Source: Pseudomonas tolaasii NCPPB 2192 (GTDB lineage Bacteria > Pseudomonadota > Gammaproteobacteria > Pseudomonadales > Pseudomonadaceae). Taken from it: 64,000 nt of DNA. The stretch lies in the NCBI RefSeq assembly GCF_002813445.1, contig NZ_PHHD01000001.1:3658001-3722000 (forward strand), written 5' to 3'. The notes beneath the pieces were generated by a model. It did not search any database and was not told the DNA's origin. It saw nothing but the letters and a program-made list of their open reading frames with translations. Position numbers and translations under genes: made by a program. This document shows positions 54,371 to 63,185 of this stretch, piece after piece (the stretch's first letter is position 1; every line of letters starts with the position of its first letter).

Positions 54371-57300
54371 ATGAGCCCAACACTTCCCATCACCCGGGCG
54401 CATCGCGCCTGGGGGCCTGGCGCATTGTCGCTGCTGGCCGTTGCCTTGCTCACCGCCCACGCCCAAGCCGACACATTGCCGTCCTCCGGCACGCTGTTCG
54501 ACAACAGCCGCTCGGTGCTGCGTCCCACGGATAACGCGCAGCCGGCACCGCCCGGCAGTGTGCGCATCGAAAGCCAGAACGATGAACCGGTGCCCACTGC
54601 CAGCACCTCGACCCTGCAGTTGCAGGTGCGCCGGTTTGTGGTGAAGGGCAATCGCGAACTCAGCGACGCCCAGCTGCAGGCCGCATTGCAACCCTATGTC
54701 GGCAAGACCCTCGGCCTCGACGGTTTGCGTGACGCGGCGGCGCAGGTCACTGCGTTGTATCGCGCACGCGGTTACCTGGTGGCGCGCGCCTATCTGCCGG
54801 CGCAGGATATTCAAAACGGCCAGGTCACGGTCGGCATTTCCGAAGGCGTGATCGGCCAGGTCAGCGCCTTGCCCGACGCCGATGTACGCCTGCGCCCCGG
54901 CGTGCAACAGCAATTCATCAATGCACTGCCCACCGGCACCATCATCCGCGAGCAGGACCTGGAGCGCGTGCTGCTGCGCTTGTCGGACATCACAGGCGTG
55001 GCGGTGCACGCCATTTTGCGTCCGTCGCAGCAGCCTGGCGCCGCCGACATTGTGCTCAAGCTCAGTGAAATGACCGCGATCACCGCCCGCGCGACGATCG
55101 ACAATTACGGTAACTACTACACCGGCGCCAACCGTCTGACCTCCAGCGTCAGCCTTAACGATGCACTGGGCCTGGGTGACAGCTTTACCGCCACGTCGCA
55201 GAACTCTTTCGAAGGCCTGAACATCAAGGGCGTCGGCTACCAGCAGCCGCTGGGCGCGACGGGCATTTCGGTGGGCGCCAACTACGCCGAACTTGAATAC
55301 AAGATCGGCAAAAACCTCAAGGGCCTGGACGCCGACGGCACTGCGCAGGTGTCCTCGGTGTTTATCAACAGCACGTTGCTGCGCTCGCGCGACAGCAATA
55401 TCAGCTTCAACCTCGCTGAAGATCACCGCCGCTTTGAAGACTCCGCGGGCGGTTTTACCGTGAACAAATCGGCGGTGTTTCGCAGCGCCACGCTGTACGG
55501 CAATTGGCGCGATGACTGGCAGGGCAGCAACGCCTGGAGCCTGTCTTACGGCATTGGCGACCTGGACAAAAACACCGCTGCCGATGCCGCGCTGGACGCG
55601 CTTACCGCCAACGCCGCCGGGCGCTACAAGAAAGCCAATGCCAGTTTCAGCCGCCTGCAAAACCTCGGTGGCGGCTACTCGTTGTTCGGTTCGCTGACCG
55701 GGCAGTGGGCCGACAAAAACCTCGATGCCTCGGAAAAACTCAGCCTCGGCGGGCCTAACGGCGTGCGCGCTTACCCGGTGGGTGAAGTCGCAGGCGACGA
55801 GGGCCTGCTGGGTCGTCTGGAGTTGCGCAAATACCTCGGGCGCTTTCAGGGCGCCATCGCCGAAGGCACGCTGTTTGCCGACGCGGGCAAGGTCAAGGTC
55901 AACAAGAACCCGTGGGACGCCAGTGAAAATACCCTCACACGCTACGGCTACGGCGTGGGTCTGAACCTCTATCACCGCGACCTGGTGATGAACACCAGCC
56001 TGGCGTTCTCGCCGGGCGCCGACCCCACCAGCGATGACCGTGCCGCCAAGCGCCTGTGGTTCTCGATTTCCGGTTCGCCCCAGGCGTTTGCCGGGCTGGC
56101 CAGCGACCTCGGTTCCAAAGGTGAAGACTTCGAAGTGGCCGAAACCGACACGGTGATCTATGGCGACTTCGGCATCGTCCCCGAGTACGTCGACCGTCAC
56201 GGCTCGACACCGGCCGCGCCGGCAGACCAGAACCGCCTGGCCACGCCGAACGGGCGCAACATGGCGAGCTTCTGGCGCGCGCGCGATAACGTCTCGGCCA
56301 TCGGCGTGCACGGCGGCTATGGCTTGAGCGACGACTGGAAACTGCTCTGGCAGCTCGAATACGGCATCTCGATGAACTACACCGCCAGCAACGACAAGTC
56401 GGTGAACCCGTCGGCATCGCCGAGTACCAAATTGCGCAACACCGGCGCCGCCTTCAACAACACCGATTACGGTACGTTGCTGTACGGCGTGTGGGACATG
56501 CCGATGAAAGAGGCGACCACCAGCCTCGACCCGTTCAACGGCAAGACCAGCGCCGCCTACTTCAACATCATCGGTTCGCCGGGTTTCAGCGCCGGGTTGT
56601 CGACCAACGTCAACGGCCCGCAAAGCTTTGACGACACGGCGGTGAATGGCGATGCGGCCTTCAACCGTCGCCAGTCCGGCGTGGTGGAGTACTGGACGCC
56701 GGTGTGGAACGGCCTGCAGCTCAAGCTGGCGTATTCGAACAACGGCATGAGCGTCGCCAATGATGTGGACAAGGGCTACATCTACGGCACCAGCCTGAGC
56801 TACAACAACGGCGGTTTCACCGCGGTGTTCGCCGCCGAGCGGCACATCAACTATTTCGGCATTGCCGACCTGGGCCGCAACGCCCGTGGGCTGGGCAGCA
56901 GCACTCACGTCACCGATGGCACTTCTTCGGATGATTTCAGCCTGCGCTACGGCCTGGCCTACGACTTCGGCGACACCAAGCTGTCGGTGATCGCCGATGA
57001 CCTGTCGTACTCCGAAGACGGGGTGATCAACACCAGCACCACCTCCAGCGACCTCTCGCGTTACCGCCGCCGCGCCTATTTGCTGGGGGCGAGCCACAAG
57101 ATAGGCCCCTGGACCCTGAAGGCCAGCTACGGCAAGGCCCTGCCGGGCAAGTGCGAAATGATCGGTGCCGCCGCGCCCGACTGCGACACCCACGGCATGG
57201 GCGCCACCCAATATGCGGTGGGCGCCAACTACAAACTGACCAAGCGCATCGACCTGTTCGGCCAGTACGTGCTGCTGAAAAACAACTCACTGGCCAACTA

Positions 57301-57400
57301 CAACTTCGCCCTCACCGGCGTGACGGCCGCCAGCGGCTACTCGCCCGGCGTGGGCACCACCATCAGCGCCATCGGCACTGGCATCAACTATTCGTTCTGA
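54371..57400 (+). CDS. TpsB (FhaC/HMW1B-type) transporter fused to a general-porin-like barrel
   Basis: A 1009-residue outer-membrane protein, nearly twice the usual TpsB length. Signal peptide to about residue 33; two POTRA domains (about 83-235; VRRFVVKGNRELSDAQL and the VARAYLPAQDIQNGQV strand); TpsB barrel to about 566 with the conserved loop-6 VRAY (465-468) and the last strand RLWFSISG. From about 591 a second region reads like a Gram-negative porin: VIYGDFGIVPEY, IGVHGGYGLSDDWKLLWQLEYG, YGTLLYGVWDMP, a LGASHKIGPW strand and TKRIDLFGQYVLLKNNS, ending INYSF. No stop, start site or signal peptide lies between them. It should export the TpsA encoded 10 bases downstream. Confidence 0.85.
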   Translation: MSPTLPITRAHRAWGPGALSLLAVALLTAHAQADTLPSSGTLFDNSRSVLRPTDNAQPAPPGSVRIESQNDEPVPTASTSTLQLQVRRFVVKGNRELSDAQLQAALQPYVGKTLGLDGLRDAAAQVTALYRARGYLVARAYLPAQDIQNGQVTVGISEGVIGQVSALPDADVRLRPGVQQQFINALPTGTIIREQDLERVLLRLSDITGVAVHAILRPSQQPGAADIVLKLSEMTAITARATIDNYGNYYTGANRLTSSVSLNDALGLGDSFTATSQNSFEGLNIKGVGYQQPLGATGISVGANYAELEYKIGKNLKGLDADGTAQVSSVFINSTLLRSRDSNISFNLAEDHRRFEDSAGGFTVNKSAVFRSATLYGNWRDDWQGSNAWSLSYGIGDLDKNTAADAALDALTANAAGRYKKANASFSRLQNLGGGYSLFGSLTGQWADKNLDASEKLSLGGPNGVRAYPVGEVAGDEGLLGRLELRKYLGRFQGAIAEGTLFADAGKVKVNKNPWDASENTLTRYGYGVGLNLYHRDLVMNTSLAFSPGADPTSDDRAAKRLWFSISGSPQAFAGLASDLGSKGEDFEVAETDTVIYGDFGIVPEYVDRHGSTPAAPADQNRLATPNGRNMASFWRARDNVSAIGVHGGYGLSDDWKLLWQLEYGISMNYTASNDKSVNPSASPSTKLRNTGAAFNNTDYGTLLYGVWDMPMKEATTSLDPFNGKTSAAYFNIIGSPGFSAGLSTNVNGPQSFDDTAVNGDAAFNRRQSGVVEYWTPVWNGLQLKLAYSNNGMSVANDVDKGYIYGTSLSYNNGGFTAVFAAERHINYFGIADLGRNARGLGSSTHVTDGTSSDDFSLRYGLAYDFGDTKLSVIADDLSYSEDGVINTSTTSSDLSRYRRRAYLLGASHKIGPWTLKASYGKALPGKCEMIGAAAPDCDTHGMGATQYAVGANYKLTKRIDLFGQYVLLKNNSLANYNFALTGVTAASGYSPGVGTTISAIGTGINYSF

Positions 57401-57410
57401 GGAGAAGGCT

Positions 57411-60400
57411 GTGAGCAAACCACAAATCCAAACCGCGCTGCCTGTTCTCAAACCCTTGAGTTTTGCCGTGCTCTGCGCGCTGTACAGCCTGGCCCCGATG
57501 CCCGCCCTGGCCCTGGACAGCAACGCGCTGCCCACTAACGGCCAGGTGGTCGCCGGCAGCGGCAGCCTGAGCAGCAACGGCAATGTGCTCACCGTGCACC
57601 AAGGCAGCGACCGCCTGATCACCACGTGGGACACGTTCAACATCGGCAGCAATGCCCAGGTGAATTTTCTGCAACCCGGTGCCTCGTCGGTGGCGCTCAA
57701 CCGCGTCACCGGCAGCGACGGTTCGCAGATCCTCGGGCACCTGAATGCCAACGGCCAGGTGTTTCTGGTCAACCCCCAAGGCGTGCTGTTCGGTGCCGGG
57801 GCCATGGTGGATGTGGGTGGGCTGGTCGCCAGTTCGCTGAACATTTCCAACAGCGATTTCATGGCGGGTAAAAACGTATTTGCCGGGCCGAGCGGTGGCG
57901 CGGTGGTGAACCAGGGCACGATCAGCGCGCGGGACGGTGGCAGCGTGGCGCTGCTCGGTGCGCAGGTGCGTAACGAAGGCACGGTGGTCGCGCGCCTCGG
58001 TTCGGTGGTGTTGGGCGGTGGCGAGAAAATTACCCTGGATTTCAACGGCGACGGCTTGATCAACGTCGAGGTCAACGACCCGGCCATCGGCGCCAGCGTG
58101 GTCAACCGGGGCTTGCTCAGTGCCAACGGCGGCGCCGTGGCCATGACCGCCCGCGACTCCCAGGCCATGCTTGGCAACGTGGTGAACAACGAAGGCGTGA
58201 TCGAGGCGCGCAGCCTGCAACAACGCAACGGCCGCATCATCCTCGACGGCGGCGACAGCGGTGTGGTGGTCAACAGCGGCGTGCTGGATGTGTCGGGCAA
58301 AAATGCCGGCGAGCGCGGTGGCAACGTGACCATGACCGGGCAATACGTCGGCCTGTTCGACAGTGGCCGCATTGACGCCGATGGCGATGTCGGCGGCGGC
58401 ACGGTGTTGATGGGCGGGGATTATCAAGGCAGTGGCAGTCTGCACCAGGCTGACAGTACCTTCATGGGCAGCGATGCGCGGATCAGCGCGAATGCCTTGA
58501 GCAACGGCGACGGCGGCAAGGTGATCCTCTGGTCCAAAGACAGCACGCAGTTCTACGGCAACATTGGCGTGCGCGGTGCCGGAAAACAGGGGCGTGGCGG
58601 GCTGGTGGAAACCTCCGGGCATGCGCTGGACGTGGCCGGTATCGTCGACCTCAGCGCGGTGTCGGGGCAGGGCGGCAGCTGGTTGATTGACCCGTTCAAT
58701 ATCAATATCACCAGCGGCGCCAGCAGCGGTACCTCGAGCAGTTCGCCGTTCACGCCCAATGCCGGCGGCAGTTCCAACCTGAGTTCGGCCACGCTGAATG
58801 CGTCCTTGTCGGAAGGCGCCAATATCCGGGTGACCACCTCTTCGGGGGCGGGCACCTCGGGGGATATCAACGTGCTGTCCAACGTCAAGGGCGTGGGCAA
58901 TGCCACCCTGACCCTGCAGGCGCACCGCAATATCGTGATGACCAATACCAGCATCAGCAATGGCACCGGCAAGACGCTGAACGTGTCGCTGGTGTCGAAC
59001 TTCAACAACAGCGGCAACGGCTCGGTGGCGTTGAGCAACGCGAGCATCAGCACCAACGGCGGCAACCTGACCCTCAGCGGTGCGGTGAACCCGGCGACCG
59101 CGTGGGCGAGCACCAACGTCAGCAACGGCACGGGCATTTCGTTGAGCAATGGCACGCGGCTGACCACCAGCGGCGGCGACATCACCCTGCGTGGCGCCAC
59201 GTCGTCCACCTTGGCGGCGGGCTCCACGGCCACCGCGATCAACATCAGTGGCAGTACGCTCAACGCCGGGGGCGGCAATATCAGCATTAACGCCTTGCAG
59301 GCCAGCACCAGCGGGACCGGCGATGCTTTCGTGCTGACCGGCGGCAGCAGCCTGCTGACCTCGGGCGCGGGCTCGATCAATGTCGACAGCACCAACCTGG
59401 GCAGCGGCAACGGCACGCGCATTTTCAGTACCAGCAACATCATTGCGGCCACCGGCAGTGGCAATGTCAGCGTGCGTGGCAATGCGGCGTCGGGGGCGGC
59501 GGTGCTGGTGTGCTCCACGGCAGCGGGTTCGACCCAGACACTCAGCGTGGGCAGCGGCAAGCTGACCGTGCAGGGCAGCGGCGGTGGGCGTGGGGTGTTC
59601 CTCGCAGCGTCGGGCAACGGCGCCATCAACCTGAATGCGGCGCAGGGCGGCGACATCGTGATCGACGGCAGCAGCACAGGCAGCTATGGCACGATTTTCA
59701 ATTCCACCGGCGCCACGTCGGCAATCAACCTCACCACCGACGGCAACATCACGGTTTCCGGGGCAACCTCGGGCGGTACCACGCCTGCTCTGGCGTTGAT
59801 TGCTTCGGGCAATGGCACCGCCGCCGCGCCGGGTGCGCAAATCAACCTGACCAGCACGCGCGGCAACCTGCGGTTGAATGCCAACCACAACACCGTCAGC
59901 ACGGCGACCGGCTCGTTCAAGGCGATTTCCCTGGACGCCGGCGGGGCGTTTTCAGCCATCAGCCTGTCGACTCAAAGCGGCAACCTCACGCTGGACGGCA
60001 CCAGCACCTCCGGGCGCGGCGTGGACATTGCGCCTTCAGGTGCCGGCGCGGCGATCAACCTGGCGACCACCAGCGGTGACATCAACCTCAATGGCAACAG
60101 CACCACGTCGTTTGGTGGTTACGGGATCTTCTTCAACTCCACCGGCAACTCGCGCGGCGTCAACGTCAGCACAGAGACTGGCGACATCACCCTGCGCGGC
60201 GATTCGGTGGGCACCTCCGACGCCATCGCCCTCGGCGGCAGCACCGGCAATGGCACGGCCAGCAACCGCATTACCTCGAAGGGCGGCGACATCAGCCTCA
60301 ACGGCAACTTCCACTCGCCCAACGCCGGCGAGCTGGACCACGGCATTGCGATCCTCAGCGTCAATAACCTCATTCAGACCACTGGTAACGGCAACGTGAC

Positions 60401-61241
60401 CCTGACCGGCAGCGCCCGCGACCTGGGCAGCGGCATCGAGGTGTATGGCAATGGCAAGGCGCAACTGAGTGTGGAAAATGGCGCGCTCACCCTCAACGGC
60501 AGCAGCGGCGCGGGGGATGGGATTGGTTTGTTGACCGGGCAGAACTCGCTCCGCGCCACCGGTAGCGGCTCGGTGACGCTCAACGGCACGTCGGATACGG
60601 CGTCGGGGATCAACATCTTTCCGTCCGGCAGCAGCAGTGCCGTGACGATATCCACACTCAGTGGTGAACTGTCGCTCACGGGTACGGCGGGGCCAGCGTC
60701 GAGTGCGCCGGGGATCAGCATTCGCAGCGGGGCGTCGGGGGCGGGCAACGGCGTGAAGATTGTGTCCGGCAGCGGTGACATCAACCTGAAGGGCACCGCC
60801 CTTGGCAGCGGCGCCGGGGTGGCCATTGGCGCCACCAATGCCCGCGGTTTCAACACGCTGCAGAGCGGCGGCAACCTTAACCTCACCGGGCGCAGCACGA
60901 GCGGCGCGGCCTTGAGTGTCGACAGCGGCACCAACACTTTGCAGGTGGCCGACGGCATTCTGCGCCTGGACCTGGACACGCCTTCGGGCAACTACCTGAG
61001 CCAAAACAACGACAGCACCGCAATCACCGCTACTGGCAACGGGGCCGTGCTGATCGACCGTGGTGGGGTTATTCACAACGGGCTGCTGCCGATCACCTCC
61101 GAGCCCACGCGGCAATACCACCAGAGCCAGATGGTCAGCGACACCTGGCGCAAACCGCTGACGGGCGACTATCACCTCACGCCGCTGGGCAGCGTGACGG
61201 ATGCGGTGAGTATTGATGTTGCGCAGGGAGCGTCGCAATGA
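57411..61241 (+). CDS. TpsA exoprotein (filamentous haemagglutinin/HMW1A-like)
   Basis: A 1276-residue secreted protein with a signal peptide (to about residue 35) and an N-terminal TPS domain: LPTNGQVVAGSG, NFLQPGASSVALNRVTGSD, and VFLVNPQGVLFGAGAMVDVGG with NPQG at 121-124. The rest is a Gly/Ser/Thr/Asn-rich right-handed beta-helix of short repeats such as SGDINLNGNST. By manual count it has about 35 N-X-S/T sequons, nearly all after residue 350. It has one cysteine in the mature region and no recognisable C-terminal toxin or anchor domain. GTG start with GAGGAGAAG just upstream, itself overlapping the TpsB stop. Probable adhesin or matrix protein. Confidence 0.88.
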   Translation: MSKPQIQTALPVLKPLSFAVLCALYSLAPMPALALDSNALPTNGQVVAGSGSLSSNGNVLTVHQGSDRLITTWDTFNIGSNAQVNFLQPGASSVALNRVTGSDGSQILGHLNANGQVFLVNPQGVLFGAGAMVDVGGLVASSLNISNSDFMAGKNVFAGPSGGAVVNQGTISARDGGSVALLGAQVRNEGTVVARLGSVVLGGGEKITLDFNGDGLINVEVNDPAIGASVVNRGLLSANGGAVAMTARDSQAMLGNVVNNEGVIEARSLQQRNGRIILDGGDSGVVVNSGVLDVSGKNAGERGGNVTMTGQYVGLFDSGRIDADGDVGGGTVLMGGDYQGSGSLHQADSTFMGSDARISANALSNGDGGKVILWSKDSTQFYGNIGVRGAGKQGRGGLVETSGHALDVAGIVDLSAVSGQGGSWLIDPFNINITSGASSGTSSSSPFTPNAGGSSNLSSATLNASLSEGANIRVTTSSGAGTSGDINVLSNVKGVGNATLTLQAHRNIVMTNTSISNGTGKTLNVSLVSNFNNSGNGSVALSNASISTNGGNLTLSGAVNPATAWASTNVSNGTGISLSNGTRLTTSGGDITLRGATSSTLAAGSTATAINISGSTLNAGGGNISINALQASTSGTGDAFVLTGGSSLLTSGAGSINVDSTNLGSGNGTRIFSTSNIIAATGSGNVSVRGNAASGAAVLVCSTAAGSTQTLSVGSGKLTVQGSGGGRGVFLAASGNGAINLNAAQGGDIVIDGSSTGSYGTIFNSTGATSAINLTTDGNITVSGATSGGTTPALALIASGNGTAAAPGAQINLTSTRGNLRLNANHNTVSTATGSFKAISLDAGGAFSAISLSTQSGNLTLDGTSTSGRGVDIAPSGAGAAINLATTSGDINLNGNSTTSFGGYGIFFNSTGNSRGVNVSTETGDITLRGDSVGTSDAIALGGSTGNGTASNRITSKGGDISLNGNFHSPNAGELDHGIAILSVNNLIQTTGNGNVTLTGSARDLGSGIEVYGNGKAQLSVENGALTLNGSSGAGDGIGLLTGQNSLRATGSGSVTLNGTSDTASGINIFPSGSSSAVTISTLSGELSLTGTAGPASSAPGISIRSGASGAGNGVKIVSGSGDINLKGTALGSGAGVAIGATNARGFNTLQSGGNLNLTGRSTSGAALSVDSGTNTLQVADGILRLDLDTPSGNYLSQNNDSTAITATGNGAVLIDRGGVIHNGLLPITSEPTRQYHQSQMVSDTWRKPLTGDYHLTPLGSVTDAVSIDVAQGASQ

Positions 61242-63079
61242 CCGAGCCGGTGTTCTCCCTCGAAGCCTTCGAATACCTGTGCTACACCCGCGACCACGAG
61301 GGCGGCGCCCGCGAGCTGGTGCGCTTGTTGCAATTGATCGACCGTAACTACGGCAAGTTATCCGAGCAGTTTTCCCTCAGCGTGTCCCCGGCGCTGACGC
61401 CGGGGGAGCTGGAAAACCATGTGCTGACACGCCTCACCAGCGCGATCACGGCGCTGCTGTCCGATCCGGGGTTTACCCTCAGCCCCGGCGGTTTTGGCCA
61501 GTTGATCAACCTGCAACGCTGGTTGTCTTCGCTGTTTGCCGCCAGCGCGTTTATCAATTGCGACCACATCCTGCGTTCGCTCAACCTGCTGGGGCCGAAC
61601 GGCAATGATTACCGACTCGCCGAGCAGGACTTGGTGAAGTTCTGCCTGCTGTATTCGCCCGAATCCCAGTTGCCGCTGGACGTGGAGTTGCTGTGGGCGC
61701 AGAACCCCAGCCTGGCGGCGGCGCTGTTCATGGCCTTGATGTCGCCGCGCTTTCTCGGCACGCCGGCGGCGCATTCCAAGCGCGAAGCCTTGCTGGCCTG
61801 GCTGCCGGAACGGCTGGAGCAATTGGACAGTCTGGATGCACTGCCGCTGAACGTACTGCATGACGTGTACATGCATTGCAGCTACGCCGACCTGCCGCAG
61901 CGCCACCGCATCAAGGCGTCGATCAACGGGCTGATCGAGCGCAAGCTCGACAGCGTGGGCATCCACAGCGTGGCGGTGACCGCTAAGCCGGCGCGACAAA
62001 AGCCGCTGATGCTGGTGCTGCTGGAGTGGTTTTCCGGCGGGCATTCGATCTACCGCACCCACTCGCTGACCTTGCAGGCGGCGCGACGCGACTTCCACGT
62101 GGTGGCGATGGGGTACGCGGCCAATGTGGATGCGCTGGGGCGTGAAGTCTTCGATGAATTCATTGAATTGCGCGAGCCCGATGACCTGTTCTCTTGCCTG
62201 CGGCAAATCACGGCATTCGCCACCGAGTACCAGCCGGACGTGTTCTACATGCCCAGTGTCGGCATGTTCCAGATCACGATGTTTGCCAGCAACCTGCGCT
62301 TTGCGCCGTTGCAGGTGGCGGCACTGGGGCACCCGGCGACGACCGCGTCGCGGCATATCGACTGCATCAGTGTGGAGGCGGATTTTGTCGGCGATCCGGA
62401 TTGCTTCGCCGAACGCCTGTTGCAATTGCCGGCCAATGGGCAGCCGTATCGGCCCTCGGCGATTACGGTTGAGCTGCCGCGCAGGGCGCGCACGGACACT
62501 GAATGGGTGAACGTCGCCGTTGCGGCGACCACCATGAAACTCAACCCGGCCTTTTTGCGCGCGTGCCAGGCGATCGCCGTGCGTACCTTGCACGCGTTCG
62601 GCAAGCGTGTGCGTTTTCACTTTTTGGTGGGGCAGGCGCAGGGGCTTCTGTTTCCGCAACTGGTGCGTTTGATCGAGCGTTATGTGGGCAATGCCACGGT
62701 GTACCCGCACCAGGCCTATGCGGACTACATGGCCACGCTCAACGGCTGCGACCTGTTCCTCAGTCCGTTTCCGTTCGGCAATACCAACGGCATTATTGAC
62801 GCCTTTACCGTGGGCCTGCCAGGCGTTTGCAAGACCGGGCCGCAGGTATTTGAGCATATCGATGAAGGGTTGTTTCGGCGGGTAGGGTTGCCGCCCTGGA
62901 CAGTGGCGCGAACCCCTGAAGAATATGTGGACGCGGCAGTGCGGATGGCGGGGAGTTATGCCGAGCGCTTGGCGTTGTATCAACACCTGGAAACCAGCAA
63001 GCCCCTGGAGGTGCTGTTCAGCGGCGAGCCGCACGCATTGAGCGAAGCGTTGCTGGTTGAGCTTTCTGCATTGAGGTGA
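61238..63079 (+). CDS. HMW1C/ApNGT-like N-glycosyltransferase (GT41)
   Basis: A 613-residue cytoplasmic protein that aligns over its whole length, by eye, with HMW1C of H. influenzae and NGT of A. pleuropneumoniae (about 620 residues). Shared stretches include HDVYMHCSY, VLLEWFSGGHSIYRTHS, VFYMPSVGM, LGHPATTASR, TTMKLNP (Lys434), YPHQAY (His491), FPFGNTNGIIDAFTVGL (Asp521) and HIDEGLF. Such enzymes add glucose or galactose from UDP-sugars to Asn in N-X-S/T sequons of TpsA adhesins before export. Its ATG overlaps the TpsA stop (ATGA), so synthesis is coupled. Confidence 0.9.
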   Translation: MTEPVFSLEAFEYLCYTRDHEGGARELVRLLQLIDRNYGKLSEQFSLSVSPALTPGELENHVLTRLTSAITALLSDPGFTLSPGGFGQLINLQRWLSSLFAASAFINCDHILRSLNLLGPNGNDYRLAEQDLVKFCLLYSPESQLPLDVELLWAQNPSLAAALFMALMSPRFLGTPAAHSKREALLAWLPERLEQLDSLDALPLNVLHDVYMHCSYADLPQRHRIKASINGLIERKLDSVGIHSVAVTAKPARQKPLMLVLLEWFSGGHSIYRTHSLTLQAARRDFHVVAMGYAANVDALGREVFDEFIELREPDDLFSCLRQITAFATEYQPDVFYMPSVGMFQITMFASNLRFAPLQVAALGHPATTASRHIDCISVEADFVGDPDCFAERLLQLPANGQPYRPSAITVELPRRARTDTEWVNVAVAATTMKLNPAFLRACQAIAVRTLHAFGKRVRFHFLVGQAQGLLFPQLVRLIERYVGNATVYPHQAYADYMATLNGCDLFLSPFPFGNTNGIIDAFTVGLPGVCKTGPQVFEHIDEGLFRRVGLPPWTVARTPEEYVDAAVRMAGSYAERLALYQHLETSKPLEVLFSGEPHALSEALLVELSALR

Positions 63080-63128
63080 GCCCGCTCGCCACCGGAAGCT
63101 CCTGCTTCGCCACCGTTGGATTTGTGCG

Positions 63129-63174
63129 CCGGGTACTGATAAACAGGGCTTATTCTTCCCTTATCAATACCCGG
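63129..63174. promoter_or_regulatory. Long inverted repeat before the last LysR gene
   Basis: CCGGGTACTGATAA...GGG (63129-63148) is mirrored by CCCTTATCAATACCCGG (63158-63174), a 17-base arm with one mismatch and three extra bases. It ends 11 bases before the ATG at 63186. There is no T-run, so it is more likely an operator (autoregulation) than a terminator. Confidence 0.55.
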
Positions 63175-63185
63175 TGTAATCCATC

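Noticed and set aside
54314..57211. 965-codon open frame on the minus strand opposite TpsB
   Set aside because: Antisense to a clear gene; composition is that of a GC-rich shadow frame (His, Arg, Gln, Val-rich, no domain) and there is no ribosome-binding site.
57384..59888. 834-codon minus-strand open frame opposite TpsA
   Set aside because: Mirror of the repetitive TpsA coding sequence, without recognisable domains.
58470..61110. Repeated short units suggesting a CRISPR array or DNA satellite
   Set aside because: The repeats are degenerate at DNA level and stay in frame as coils of the TpsA beta-helix; there are no identical repeats with unique spacers.
57411..61241. Contact-dependent inhibition (CdiA) toxin
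   Set aside because: No VENN-type pretoxin motif, no C-terminal toxin domain and no small immunity gene downstream; the following gene is a glycosyltransferase.
63080..63120. Possible REP remnant (CCCGCTCGCCAC)
   Set aside because: One short partial core match without a stem partner.
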